DNA of 64,000 bases from Candidula unifasciata (Eukaryota; Mollusca; Gastropoda; Stylommatophora; Geomitridae), in the NCBI GenBank assembly GCA_905116865.2, contig CAJHNH020004669.1:62001-126000 (forward strand). Direction: 5' to 3'. Every line of letters begins with the position of its first letter. Position 1 is the first letter of the stretch. Positions 32,384 through 43,767 of the stretch are shown in pieces. Under the pieces are notes generated by a model. The model searched no databases, was not told where the DNA came from, and saw nothing but the letters and a program-made list of their open reading frames with translations. A program made the translations under genes and the position numbers.

Positions 32384-32925
32384 AATTTTTTTATTTTTTA
32401 TTCAGAGAAGGCATGTACAGAATTTTTTTTTTTTTTTTTTTTTACAGACTTGCATTCCTTATTTGGCTTTAAACTGCTTTGTATGATAACTGACTTATTT
32501 GTGTTTTTACTGGTGTTGCCAATATTGTCTGCTGCCAAACAACAGCAGCAGCAACAACTAGGACGTCGACCACAACGACGACTACCACCATCACTGCTGC
32601 TGCTTCTGCCGCTGTTGCTACTAATACTACACTTACAACTACCTTTTAAAATATTATAATTATTTTGATTTATTATCCGTATTTTTAATAACATGTATTG
32701 TTTATTAATATTACCTTTCCTTTGTGTTGTGCGGAAACAGGATTTGATATAAAGTTGTGAAATATTATGTTGTTTAACTATTACTGCATATGCGCGAAAC
32801 TATTGTATATTGTCATTATCAGATCTGATGTTTGCTCTTGTGTGTCACTTGTTGTCATTGGCTGATTGTCCGTAAATCTCCTATCGTTTCTGCAACAGTA
32901 GCTCATTTCAGTAAATGTATTTTGA
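32384..32925. other. AT-rich stretch with CAG/CTG triplets
   Basis: Poly-T near 32425, then CAGCAGCAGCAACAAC and CTGCTGCTGCTTCTGCC (32545-32620). No AATAAA was found from the gene's stop to about 33300. Confidence 0.45.
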
Positions 32926-32934
32926 GGGGGGAGG

Positions 32935-33325
32935 GGGGCTGAGTGGTCTCGAGGTATGGTGTCCGCCTCGAGTGCAGGAGGTCCCGGGTTCAAGCCCTGG
33001 TGAAGGCTGGGATTTTGTCACTTGGACTTCTAGTAATTTCCCTCTGGTCTCTGGATAGTGAGATCGGACGTCCGTGTGTATCCTTGTGCAAGTAAAAAAA
33101 AAAAAAATCATTTGTGGTTGGAAATCGAAAAGATTGGCTTAACGGCGCTTTCCGGGCAAAATCTGGAGTTAGAAATCTACCCAAAGTATTTCAGGATCCT
33201 CATCGGTGCAACGGAGTTCGTGCACTGTGCTGAAATTTTTCTCACCCAGGCTTGAGTTAGAAGTAGAACGGAGCACTTATGGGTTACAGCCGTGTGCCAT
33301 GACGTTGATCCGTGGAAGAAACATA
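32935..33325 (+). mobile_element. SINE-F, full copy
   Basis: The tRNA-like head CTGAGTGGTCTCGAGGTATG with GGTCCCGGGTTCAAGCCC carries box A and box B signals. The body runs through TGAGATCGGACGTCCGTGTG, a poly-A, TCTACCCAAAGTATTTCAGG and TGTGCCATGACGTTGATCCG. The same body recurs at 52280-53355. Confidence 0.65.
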
Positions 33326-33541
33326 ACAGCATAGTAAACGTATTTTGTCGCTACTGTAAAAGTGGCTAATGCCAGTAAAAACATTCGGTGGCTACCATGT
33401 CTGCTGTTTGGTTATCATTGAAAGTCATGTTACCACCTCTATCCTTACTTTAATTCTGTGTGATACTTACTGAGACTGTCTGTAACCTCCTGTAGAATGT
33501 AGATCATTATATATGTCAGTTAACGCTTTTAGAAATATACC

Positions 33542-33544
<3 letters not shown>

Positions 33545-33638
<94 letters not shown>

Positions 33639-33640
33639 GC
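33545..33640. repeat. (AT)n followed by (AG)n microsatellite
   Basis: About 70 bp of (AT)n, then GAGAGAGAGAGAGAG. Confidence 0.97.
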
Positions 33641-34120
33641 GACCAGTATAGAAAAGAGGTCTCTCACCGAGTAAGTTTAGTCGTAAAAAAATGTTTTTAT
33701 GCATTGTACCTGTTGTATTGTCAGTATGTTTTGAGCTACTGCAGAATAGATCAAATATATAACACAATATTACTCATATTAAGCAAATGTATATGTGTAT
33801 GTACGCGTATACAGGATAAGGTCTGTAAAATTGAAAAATACACGAGAGAGGAGACTGCAGTGTGTAATGACTCCTTGATATTGGGTGGAACGAGGTGGTA
33901 TAGCGAGGTTAGCATATCGAGAGAGGAAGCTATGTAGGGGAGAGGCAGGGGTGGGGGGGGGGGGTGGTGTGAAGTACTTAAGCAAATCAATTTGGATACT
34001 GGGCATCAAACAACATGCTTGGGGACATCTGCTTCTTCCTTTCTCTACTTCTAGAATGCCTCGCGGCGTCAGGACAGGAAGAGAATTCTAGAACGGGACC
34101 TTCTGTCCGCTTCGTATATA
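33640..34120. other. No gene seen
   Basis: G-tract near 33952. Frames of 60-80 codons are without support. Confidence 0.4.
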
Positions 34121-34129
34121 GTACTTTTC

Positions 34130-34330
34130 AGTGTTTATGATATTTCTGCGGTTCATAATCTGCATGGTCCACCTCTGTCTCTGTTACTGTTGTATCTGTA
34201 TAACATTGCTCTCTGTGGGTCCCTGTCTGATGCCAACCTTGTTACATGACCAAACCATTTGATTTGTTGTCTACCTATAAACTTCAGTACTGGTTCTGTG
34301 CAGACTTTCCCCAGGGACTATAGTGGCGTA
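34130..34330 (-). mobile_element. LINE 3' end fragment
   Basis: Minus-strand translation includes RQQIKWFGHVTRL followed by ASDRDPQRAML. The IKWFGHV motif is typical of the C-terminal region of non-LTR retrotransposon reverse transcriptases. Confidence 0.55.
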
Positions 34331-34334
34331 TTGT

Positions 34335-34865
34335 ACATCCGCATCTTATTTCGACTGATGGACTCTCTAGGGATTGTGGAGTCTGTATCAGGCTAGCCAC
34401 TTTTACTGTGCAGTAAATTTCTTGTCTTCTAGTTTGACTAAGTCGACTTGGGAAACCACATGTCAATTAAAAAAAAATTTTTTTTTTTAAATTCTAACAA
34501 AGCACCTTCATCTCGACATGCATTTATGCTAACCGCTTCACTGTGCAGCTCCTTATTGCTTGTTAGGAGGAGAGTTTATGTACAGTGGCGAAAATTGTCG
34601 GCATGGGAAACAGTCCTTGCTCACACAGAACTTAGGTACCACCTGGCAAGAGCTACCTTTACAGGTGCCCTAATTATAACTTCTTTTGAGGTTGAACGGG
34701 GTTTCTACGTTCTACCTTATTGGTCTGCCATCCAGATTGAGATGTATTCTTTTCTTTCAAATATGAGGGTGGCAAAGCTTCAGGTACAGCCCAGAGGGAA
34801 CGCCATCAAGCCCCCATCAGAGACAAGGTATAAATTCATACTACAATAATTACATTCACGTTACA
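34335..34865. other. Unassigned stretch with a 133-codon frame
   Basis: A + strand frame at 34448-34849 has no recognisable domain and starts in A/T homopolymers. I do not call it a gene. Confidence 0.3.
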
Positions 34866-34867
34866 CC

Positions 34868-35061
34868 TAGTCACCTCCTTGTGAGATGCAATTTTTTTGT
34901 TATTTGAAGCCCTACTCTGGCTCTTGCCAGGGGCCGCAAAATAGCCCAGCCATAAATATAGTCTAATGGCTGAACGCGGTTTCTGTGACCTCTCCACGGC
35001 TAATCCTCATTCACGTAGTGGCACTTTGTGTCATCGGGTGTGTGATGTCCTGGTGGGGTAA
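34868..35061. repeat. Dispersed repeat L, copy 2
   Basis: See 21125-21328. This copy lacks about 12 bp near its end (after TCATCGGGTG). Confidence 0.75.
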
Positions 35062-35087
35062 TAGAAGATAGAGAGATAGATAGATTA

Positions 35088-35563
35088 CATTCGCTTGCCG
35101 ACCTGAAGCTTATACATTGCCCGGCTCTCTAGCGTAGTTGGCTAAACCGGATTGCGCGGAGATCGGGTGACGAACTCCTTGTGGTCCGGGTTCAATCCCG
35201 GGGGTAGGCAGGAAAGCCACATTTCTCCCAGATTTACTGTATTTACAAGGGAATCAAGGCCGAAAGGTTGCGATATCCATAATACCAAGCCTAAGGGTTA
35301 ACAACTCGTGGCTTCTGGATACTAAAACAAACAAACAAACAAACAAACAAACGAAGCTCATACATTTGAATTCCTGTGCAGGCGGATTTTTTCAAGAGTC
35401 GGTATTAGATCTCAGATCGACCCAGCCTTAAAAATGTAAACCAGAGAATTTCCCGGGAAATAAAGGCGACCGGCGTGATATTGACCGCATCACCCACCGA
35501 GTGCAAATTAGTCAGTAACATTTCAGTCTAGCATCATACGCACTGGCGTCAAAAGGTCCTTTA
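35088..35563 (+). mobile_element. SINE-C copy split by SINE-D
   Basis: The right part from 35366 has TGTGCAGGCGGATTTTTTC, AGATCGACCCAGCCTTA, AATAAAGGCGACCGGCGTG and GCGTCAAAAGGTCC. The worn head lies left of SINE-D. Confidence 0.6.
35119..35352 (+). mobile_element. SINE-D, complete, with target-site duplication
   Basis: The tRNA-like head has box A TAGCGTAGTTGGC and box B GGTTCAATCCCGG. The body is about 230 bp and the tail is (AAAC)n. It is flanked by GAAGCTTATACATT (35105-35118) and GAAGCTCATACATT (35353-35366), 13 of 14 identical. It has inserted into an older SINE-C. Confidence 0.85.
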
Positions 35564-35564
35564 A

Positions 35565-36260
35565 AAACAGGTAAATCATTGATTTGTGCCTCCGTGTATC
35601 GCAGACTTTTCGTAACTCTTTCTGTCAAGGTTGACGCTTTTACGGCAGTCACAGTCAGAAAGCTATACATACATAATTTCACTGTCCGAGATAGACGTTC
35701 AGTTGGTAACAACTGTCTGGGACAGAGGGGTTGAGAAGGTGAAGTGTTATACGGTGAAATCTGGTTAACATGAACTCGTTTAAGACGATCATTTGGTTCC
35801 AGCAGGGATGTTTTGAGTCCCCAGTTAGCACGATTCTTTTTTAAACATGACCTCTAAATTTTTTTTTCATCGCTTGGAATTCGTGTTAACAAGGTTTTAC
35901 TGTTACTGCATGAGTTGACCAGCTCCCTTCCTCGCCGCTTAGACTACCCAGAAACATTACTAAAGAACTTATTTTTTTCGAGACTGGGAGTCTAAGGGGA
36001 CGTAATGGTTGGGAAAGGAAATCCGTCCCGGTACTACTGATAATCGAATTCTCAACCCCAGTATTTGTTTGCATACGCAGTTACTGCTAATGCTGTCATG
36101 CTCTAAATGTTACGTGTACGAGGGAGGCTGAAAATTAAAAACTTAAAATGTTGATGGACATTGCAATTATCCCGGCTATCCATCCCTTCTAACATGTACC
36201 AAGGAGGAATAGGGTTATGTAATCGTTTAAAAAAAAATTAGTTTGTAAAGTAAGTAAAGG
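35565..36260. other. No feature recognised
   Basis: Unassigned sequence with T-runs near 35829 and 35860. Confidence 0.35.
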
Positions 36261-36261
36261 T

Positions 36262-36530
36262 CTTTTTTCCCCCGCGCCTTTATGACGTACATGGCATATA
36301 GGGCTAGATCTACGTTTTTCTAGACCAATCGGCACAAGATGGATGATTTGGTTAGCATCACGCCTGCCGCCTTTACTTCCCGGGACTGCACTCAGTACCC
36401 ACTCAAGGCTGGGTCAACCTGGGAGTCAAGGTCGTTTGAGAAAAAAGTCTGGCGCTGCCAGGGAGCGAACCCACGACCTTCCGTTTCGCACGCGAGCGTA
36501 CTGCCACCACATCACAGCGACTCCCTTTTA
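36262..36530 (-). mobile_element. SINE-C copy, near full length
   Basis: Minus strand: a tRNA-like head with AAGGTCGTGGGTTCGC, then the body and GCATATAGGGCTAGATC tail region. The head lacks a clean box A. Confidence 0.75.
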
Positions 36531-36611
36531 CCTAATTAAGGGGTGAAAACTATAGAAATTCACACTGGACCATCATTTCCTGAGTAACTTTAGTAATAAT
36601 AATAATATTCA

Positions 36612-37625
36612 TAAAGCAAAAAACAGTAGCAGCACCAACACTATCATTTCTTTGTAACCGGGTGAAAATTTCACATAACGAGGTTATCAAAACGTTTATC
36701 ATAGACCCTCTTACATTGCACTGGTGAACTGTGGCTACAGCTGAAAGCGAATGGTAACTTTTCGAGACCAGAAGAAATTATACTGGTAGACATTAAAAAT
36801 TAAGAATGGGTCGATAAACGAAACTTTGAAAAAAAAAAAAAAAAAAAAATTACTAATCCTGAAGGGAACGAACAACTAGAACTTTCTGTCAGAGCTTACA
36901 GCTGCCGAACATGAAGAAAAAGGAGACGGGGAAAAAGAAGAAAAAGCAGAAATTTCAGATAAATTGTACACATTTGTAAGATCTGGTAATCTTAGTTTCA
37001 GCTTCATGGCAAACCGTTCACCCCATAGTTGCTCCGCTCCTGTGCCAATGAAAAACACACAGAATGTTTGTCACAGCTGAATCTACAATTCACACCACGA
37101 TGACAAACATTTCAAAATAAATCCGCAGCTCACAGTGTCACGCCATGCACTCAACTCAGAAGCTGGGAAACGAAACTGTATCCTTCCAGTCTACAAATGA
37201 AGCAAATATGTAAGAAGTCTTACTTAGGACATCACTACACCGGGTACTGCCCCCATGTACTGTGCAGTCCTGGGAGCGTAGGGTATGTTCTGACTTTGAT
37301 GCTGCATATAGTTGGCTATAGTTCTGTTGAGGCATTTTCTGAGAAATCATGTTAAAAGGGGTGACGATAATAATAATGAAGTTGATAGTGATGATGATTA
37401 TGATGATGATGGTGATAATGATGATGATGATGATAGCAATGACAACCGCAGTAGTAGCATCAACAAAAATATCATTTGCACGGATCTAAATGAAAATTGC
37501 ACACAAGATGGCTATCCAAACGTTTGTTGTAGAATCACTTTACATCGCCCTGGTAACCGATCGATACAGCTGAAAGCAAGTGTTTACTATCCTGCCCAGA
37601 ACTATGCTAGTTAACATTAAAATGT
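36612..37625. repeat. Composite: repeat H, SINE-A tail, repeat G, (GAT)n, repeat H
   Basis: Repeat H occurs at 36612-36800 and 37436-37625 (shared CAGCTGAAAGC, CGTTT and TAGACATTAAAA-like ends). A SINE-A tail is at 36865-36945. Repeat G at 36975-37212 also occurs at 52632-53000. A GAT-rich tract is at 37375-37435. Confidence 0.6.
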
Positions 37626-37854
37626 TAAGGTCCACCCAACAGGGTTGTAGCAAAACAATGTTTTTATAAAACTAAAAAAACAAAATAACGGAGACTGCTG
37701 CCTGTGTCTATCCACACCCACCCTCTTCCTAACAAAATCCCCCCCCCCCCCAGCTCCAATCCCAACCCATTCTCTCTTCTTCCCCCCCCCCCCCCCCGCA
37801 GGACAGAGGGTCGTGAGTCTATCGATTTAGGGCCGCATGGCTAGTAGTAACTTA
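37626..37854. other. C-tract-rich spacer
   Basis: Two poly-C runs near 37741 and 37785. No gene. Confidence 0.6.
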
Positions 37855-38000
37855 TTCTTCTTAACATTCACCAGCTGTGGTTGTTCGGCCACTTCTGGAC
37901 TTGAAACTTGTTCCAGAACTTGCGTTTTGCATCCACGTCCATTTGACAGATCTGGCTTATTTATATGCACACTGGCGGTTTCTGACTTTAAATTGTATCC
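37855..38000 (-). mobile_element. SINE-A 3' fragment
   Basis: TTCTTAACATTCACCAGCTG, ACTTCTGGACTTGAAACTTG and TGACAGATCTGGCTTATTT are the complement of the family's 3' half. Confidence 0.6.
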
Positions 38001-38575
38001 ATCCTAAGACGCGCTCTAAGAATGTAATGTGTCATTTTTGTTTAAAATGCAGGTTATCAGTCCGATTTGTCAGAATTTTTACTACTGTCCAGATTTCTTC
38101 ATTGCGTTTGATACATGGTGTTTAAAAACACTGCCCACCCCCCCCCCCCCCTCTCCAATTTATTTTTATCTGATGTGATTTTAGAAGCTTTTGTAAACCA
38201 AAAGAAAGGTAATATATCAGTTTCTTTCCTACATTACAAAGATTCACTATGGGCATCCTTCGTGACACGGCAGATTTCCAATCAATAGTCCATTTCCTCC
38301 CATACTGGAATCAACGGCTTGTAACGGCAGTAAAGGATTCTATGTGCCGTGTCATCATTCGTCTATAAAACCATATGTATATCTGCAGCTTCCACGCACG
38401 ATCTTCACAGGATTTTATGTTTAAGTAAGCTACGCAACTTTGGTGTAAACCTGCACACCAGGCTGGCTGTGTATATTAATGCTTGTACTAAATTATAAAC
38501 GTTATCCAGATTATCCATATACACTGAAACTAAGAACGCCATGGCATTGATGCTTTATATCATTTACAACAAAAG
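38001..38575. other. No feature recognised
   Basis: Contains a C-run near 38137 and otherwise unassigned sequence. Confidence 0.35.
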
Positions 38576-38578
38576 TGT

Positions 38579-38680
38579 CAAGAGGCAAAAGAACCGAGAT
38601 TTGTGGAGATGCATGACCGCCGACGCCAGCTCGCAAGGCACTTGATGATAATGATGATGATGTTGATGATGATGATGATA
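38579..38680 (+). mobile_element. LINE 3' tip with GAT-rich tail
   Basis: Translation RDLWRCMTADASSQGT followed by a stop and (GATGAT)n. Compare the analogous end of the 43437-44173 LINE. Only the last ~70 coding bases remain. Confidence 0.45.
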
Positions 38681-38689
38681 TCAGTAGTA

Positions 38690-39400
38690 TTTAGATGCAT
38701 ACAGACAATGGTATTTATTAATTATGTACTAGATGTGTATTTAGATACATACAGAAAAAAAGTGCCAGTTAACAAAAGATTTGATATAGTAGTCTTTAGA
38801 AATCCACAGAAACACGTTAGTTGAGGATATCTTTGATGTAGTAATCTTTAGCAGTCTACAGAAAATTGTATTCATTAACGGTAGACATGATGCATTAGTC
38901 TTTAGAAGCATACTTCTGCTTTCTCTTCGCCTTTACCGGCTGTAAGCTCTGGCGGAAAGTTCTGGGTGTTAGTCTACCTCCAGACTTTGGTATTGTTCCA
39001 GGTCCAGCGAGTTTGCATGCACATCGGTTTCACAGGTCTAGCTTATTTAGATGCAGACTGTTGGTTCCTTGCCTCAGGGCAGATATACTCCGACTTCCAA
39101 GAATGCCGCCAGTTAGTCGACTCTTTCAGCATGCTTGTTGTTGATGCATTTAGGCTATTCTTGTTTCCCCTACAATTGGACCCCAGAACCCACATGGGGT
39201 AGCCAAGTCAGTTTGGAACAAGTCCTGCTCTATCTGGATCTGAACCCACGACCTTCCGATCCGCAGGTTAGCGTCTAGCTGCTTCACCACGGCGGCTCTC
39301 TGCACGAAGGTAGAATCATATATTAAATTGTACTAATTACTCATATCCCTGTTGTAGTAGTCATTAGAAAGAAGCATGCAGAAAATGACATGAATTCAGG
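38690..39400. repeat. Diverged ~54-bp minisatellite split by a SINE
   Basis: Units around TAGTAGTCTTTAGAAGCATA and CAGAAAATTGTATTCATTAA run from 38690 to 38912 and resume at about 39340-39400. Confidence 0.5.
38913..39302 (-). mobile_element. SINE-A with SINE-C-type tRNA-like head, full length
   Basis: Minus strand: the head at 39302-39215 (GCCGTGGTGAAGCAGCTAGA, then GGAAGGTCGTGGGTTCAG) is the SINE-C head. A short linker and a whole SINE-A body follow, to the purine tail near 38915. It shows how A bodies acquire a Pol III promoter. Confidence 0.7.
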
Positions 39401-40150
39401 ATGTACTTGATAAGTAGATGCCCACGTCAAATGGCGCCTGTTGATATGCTATACGTGCCATGCTAGCAGTCTCTGTGAGTGGTGTTAACTATTGCCTATC
39501 TTGATTTATTGTTCTCAAACGTCTGAGTTAAAATGACAGTTATTAAATTTATGCTTTGGCTGATTTACTGCTTTAAAATATCATCGTTAAAATATTGCTG
39601 ATTAGTGATGCAGCTGACTTGCTGATAATCTTCAAAAGTTTTCATAAGTTTTCCCTAATAATAATATGACTGATGTGCTTTTCCTCATTGCGTTAATATA
39701 TTTTCCCAATTAATAATATAGAAATATATAATTCTCAGTGGTGTTTATCAATTTTCCTCATTAGCTATCCGGCCGATTTGCTACTTTTCTACGATCTTGA
39801 TAAAAAAATCTCTTTATTATCCGATGTAACTACTTGTCAGTGGTCAATATTAGAATGCCTCTCATTTGTGAAATCATTTATTTGCTTTTCTGTCGTTACT
39901 CGCGTATCACACTCAGTTAAATATCCACTTCTGTTGGTTGCATGTTTTCTTTTGGCCGTTGCAAATCAAATCCAGCATTTGATGTCAGTGGACAGTTTTT
40001 CTGTCGGTAGTTTGTATTCTCCAAGAGTCTTTTTCATAAAATATAGAGGATTGGTGATATAGCTGGTTTACTTTCTCCCGTCGTTTTAATCAAATGCTGC
40101 TCGCTAATAACATAGTGGAGTTGCTATTCTCATTCATCTTATTCTTCTAT
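39400..40150. other. AT-rich, possibly diverged ~70-bp tandem repeat
   Basis: Words like GCTGATTTGCT, CCTCATTAG and AATAATAT recur irregularly in 39530-40110. No gene. Confidence 0.3.
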
Positions 40151-40163
40151 TGCTTTTCTAGCC

Positions 40164-40420
40164 CTAAATGGAGCATAGGCCTTCAACGAACTTACGCCAA
40201 GTCGCTGTATCCTTTGTTATCGCACGCAGCTCTCCCCATGTCCTCCTCATCTTTCTAACTTCATTCTCCAGCTCTCTTCTCCGTGTGTTTTTTGACCTTC
40301 CTTTATTCCCATGCCTCTGTGGGTTCCAATGCAAAGACATTCTAGTTATATTGTTCTCCGGTTTTCTCAGCGTGTGCCCTATCCAACGCCAGCGTCTGCT
40401 ATTCTCTGTGGTCTTCGCCT
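40164..40420 (-). mobile_element. LINE 3' end with intact C-terminal frame
   Basis: Minus-strand translation is uninterrupted to its stop at 40164-40166. It contains WRWIGHTLRKPENN, MSLHWNPQ, RRRELENEVRKM and WRKFVEGLCS. This is a well-known C-terminal pattern of animal non-LTR reverse transcriptases. The element is 5'-truncated, which is usual for LINEs. Confidence 0.7.
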
Positions 40421-40649
40421 AATACAGTTAAGTCATAGCGTTTCCTCTTGTGTTCATTTAAATCAGGGTTTTCGTGTAACCAAGATTAAAACATTGCATT
40501 TGATATCTGGTTGTTAATATTACTACATGTTTGCCAGTGAGCGTGTCAGTATTGACGTGTTGTATGTGTGTATTGTGTTGTTACGAATGACCATTGTGTT
40601 TGTTGCTATGTTACTGGTTAGATATCATATAAAAGACATCCCCGTTTTT

Positions 40650-40885
40650 ATTTCACATAAAGACCCAAGGCATGTTGGACATATAGTGCTAGGTCTGTAT
40701 TATGTAGACCAATCGGCACTCTGTAGGTGATGTGTTCAACATCTTGCCTGCCAACTTTACTTCCCATGACATTACCTGTTATCTATTTAAGACTGTGTCG
40801 ACCTGGAAGCCATGGTCATGTTGCAATAAAAAAATCCGGCTCTGTTTGGAATTGAACCCAGGACCTTCGGATATGATGTCATATA
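40650..40885 (-). mobile_element. SINE-C copy
   Basis: GGACATATAGTGCTAGGTC, GTAGACCAATCGGCACTC, CTTTACTTCCCATGAC, GTGTCGACCTGGAAGC and AACCCAGGACCTTCGG, all in minus orientation. Confidence 0.65.
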
Positions 40886-40889
40886 AAAC

Positions 40890-41700
40890 AGGCTACTAAT
40901 TAGGACTTCTGAAGTCGGATATGTTGGGCCATTAACCGCAGACATCGCAGCCTACATGTAAACCACAACACAACATGTGAGTCGCCTTTTTTAAAGACGA
41001 ACACAGAGGAGGAGGAGGAGAAAGAAGAAGAAGAGGAAAAAGAAAAAGAAGAAAAAGAAGAAGATAAACACCTAGTGAGGATGACCAGCTTTGCAGAAAC
41101 ACATTCACACACACGAAGGGATACTCATCGGCTCTGATAAAGCCTTTGATGTTACAGGAATACATTCCTATATAAATACATAGGGAGTTAGAACTAGATT
41201 TCATCTTCCTGCACTTTGTATGCATGTTTACGAAAAACAAAAATATATTTAAAACTTTTTGTTTAAATCGTGGTCGTTCTAACGTTGGCGAGGGTATGCC
41301 TGCCCGATTTAAGTATAGTCCTTGTGTATGAGAACAGGTATGGAAATAAAGCAAATGGTGAAGAGTCATCATTCATCTGTGTCGGAAAAGAAATGATAAT
41401 TACGTGTAATGGTCAGCATAATAAATCTAAATGAACAAAACATTCACCCATTTAATACCAAGCAACTCACCATGCTTTTATGGGTTCGACCGAGATAATA
41501 TACTTTCCCGAACTACCTGTTACACTAGCCAAAGCATATCAGACTTAGCTAAAACAGCCTTCCAGATGATTCTTATTCAGCCATTAACACAGGTTACTGC
41601 TCAATAATGTCTCCATATGAAGATGCACGATTTCGGTCTACCGTTGAAGTCCACTGGATCGAGTTCATTGCACCGGTTTATTCCATATAATTAGGTCTCT
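40890..41700. other. No gene seen
   Basis: GAA/GGA-rich tract at 41008-41065. The rest is unassigned. Confidence 0.4.
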
Positions 41701-41704
41701 CTCC

Positions 41705-42165
41705 GCAAGAACGGCTACCAACCTGCCGAGAGAGCTTCACACAGAACGGCTACCAACCTGCCGAGAGAGCTTCACACAGAACGGCTACCAACCTGCTGAG
41801 AGAGCTTCACACAGAACGGCTACCAACCTGCCGAAAGAGCTTCGCATTGAACGGCTACCAACCTGCCGAGAGAGCTTCACACAAAACGGCTACCAAGCTG
41901 CCGAGAGAGCTTCACACAGAACGGCTACCAACCTGCCGAGAGAGCTTCGCACAGAACGGCTACCAACCTGCCGAGAGAGCTTCGCACAGAACGGCTACCA
42001 ACCTGCCGAGAGAGCTTTGGACAGAACGGCTACCAAGCTGCCGAGAGAACTTCGCACAGAACGGCTACCAACCTGCCGAGAAAGCTTCGCACAGAACGGC
42101 TACCAACCTGCCGAGAAAGCTTCGCACAGAACGGCTACCAACCTGCCGAGAGAGATTCGCACAAG
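41705..42165. repeat. 35-bp minisatellite, about 13 units
   Basis: The unit is ACGGCTACCAACCTGCCGAG plus AGAGCTTCACACAGA. Because 35 is not a multiple of three, the array reads as a 35-residue super-repeat in an open frame, so the ORF there is not evidence of coding. Confidence 0.95.
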
Positions 42166-42327
42166 GCAAGAACTCTGCAAATTTTCCCAGTTCTCATCAG
42201 CAGAAAAAACTCAGTCTAAGGAGGTGATAACAAGAAAAGGGTCGGCTTCTATGTTGATGTTAGCTTTCAGGTGAATTTTAACCTATTAAAGCGTGTAACT
42301 AACGATCCAGCCTTATTATGTACAAAG

Positions 42328-42600
42328 TAAAGGACCCTTTTCCACCCCTTTAGGCATATCGGGCATATAGGGCTAGACCTATATTTTATAGACCAATCGA
42401 CCCAAGATGGGTGATGTCAGCATCACACCGGCCGCCTTTACTTCCCGGGACTCCACCCGGTACCCACTCAAGGCTGGGTCTACCTGGAAGCTAGGTCATT
42501 TTTGAAAATAAAAAAAAAAGTCCGACTCCGCCAGGAAGCGAACCCACTACCTTCCGATCTGCAGACGAGTGTCTAGCCGCTTCATCACGGCCACTCACTT
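42328..42600 (-). mobile_element. SINE-C copy, near full length
   Basis: One of the cleanest copies. Minus-strand head GTGGCCGTGATGAAGCGGCT and GGAAGGTAGTGGGTTCGC, then the body through GCCGGTGTGATGCTGAC to the CTATATGCCCGATATGCC tail. Confidence 0.8.
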
Positions 42601-42733
42601 ATTATATACAAAGATAAGGATAATCTCCAACAACACATAAACACCCTTAATACCGGTTGCAAAAAATATAATATAAAAATAAATAGTTGGAGGGAAAACA
42701 CACATATACACACACACACATACAGAGCGAGTG

Positions 42734-42830
<97 letters not shown>

Positions 42831-43340
42831 ATGACTTTAGATAGAAAATAAATTCAACATGTCATCACCGTTGAAGGAGAGATTTTAAAACAAGCTAAGG
42901 CGTTTAAGCGCCTAGGCAATGTTTTCATTGAGGTTATAGCGGTAAACATCCGCTGATAAATGCACTGTTCATACCATCGTTGTGCTGTCAGTGCTAGACA
43001 TGGACAGTCCTAGAAAAACAGAAACCCAACATGTGAAATAAGTCAGATGTATGATAAATGCTGCGGGGAAAAAACAAGAAGAGACAAGACCCAGTAACGA
43101 AGAACTAGGCATAGTACAGGTGAATTATTTCATAGAACACAAGGAATCAAATGGTTTTGTCAGCTAATCAGAATGAAACAAAATCAACAAACAGCTAGAG
43201 CGTACTTCCATCTATCGATTTATGAAAAATTCGACCACGTTCAACCTACTGCGAGAAGTAACGGTTATAATTGTGGTCTGGTTTCTTCATGCCAATTGTT
43301 TGCATCAAAACTAGTGGCTTGGACCGGCACTCTAGTATCT
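42601..43340. other. (GA)n microsatellite and unassigned sequence
   Basis: (GA)n of about 90 bp at 42737-42826. Nothing further recognised. Confidence 0.6.
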
Positions 43341-43342
43341 AA

Positions 43343-43736
43343 TAGGGCTGTACCGAATAGTGATTTTCACTATTCGGCCGAATACGAATAGTGGGACTAA
43401 CTATTCGGCCGAATATGAACACGAATACGAATAGTGCATTATCATCATCAGGTGGCTTGCCGACTGGCGTGGGCGATTATGCCTCCCCACAATCTGCGAT
43501 CTGCTGCAGCATGTATTAGTTCGTGTGCTGACACACCTCCATGCCATGCAACAAGTCTGTCAAGAATCTTCTCTCGTCGTCTTCCTCTATCCCCCCTTCC
43601 ACAGATTTTTCCAGTGGTCACCAAATGTTCCATTTTCCCTCTTCTCATAACATGGCCGAAAAAGGATGACTGTCTCCTTCTGATGTCTGTGATTAGTTGT
43701 CTTCGGGTTCCCGCCTCTTTCAAAACCTCTTGCTTT

Positions 43737-43767
<31 letters not shown>

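Noticed and set aside
34448..34849. 133-codon + strand frame as a gene
   Set aside because: Starts in A/T homopolymers and has no recognisable domain or splice context.
41705..42165. CRISPR array
   Set aside because: Contiguous identical 35-bp units without unique spacers, in a eukaryotic setting.
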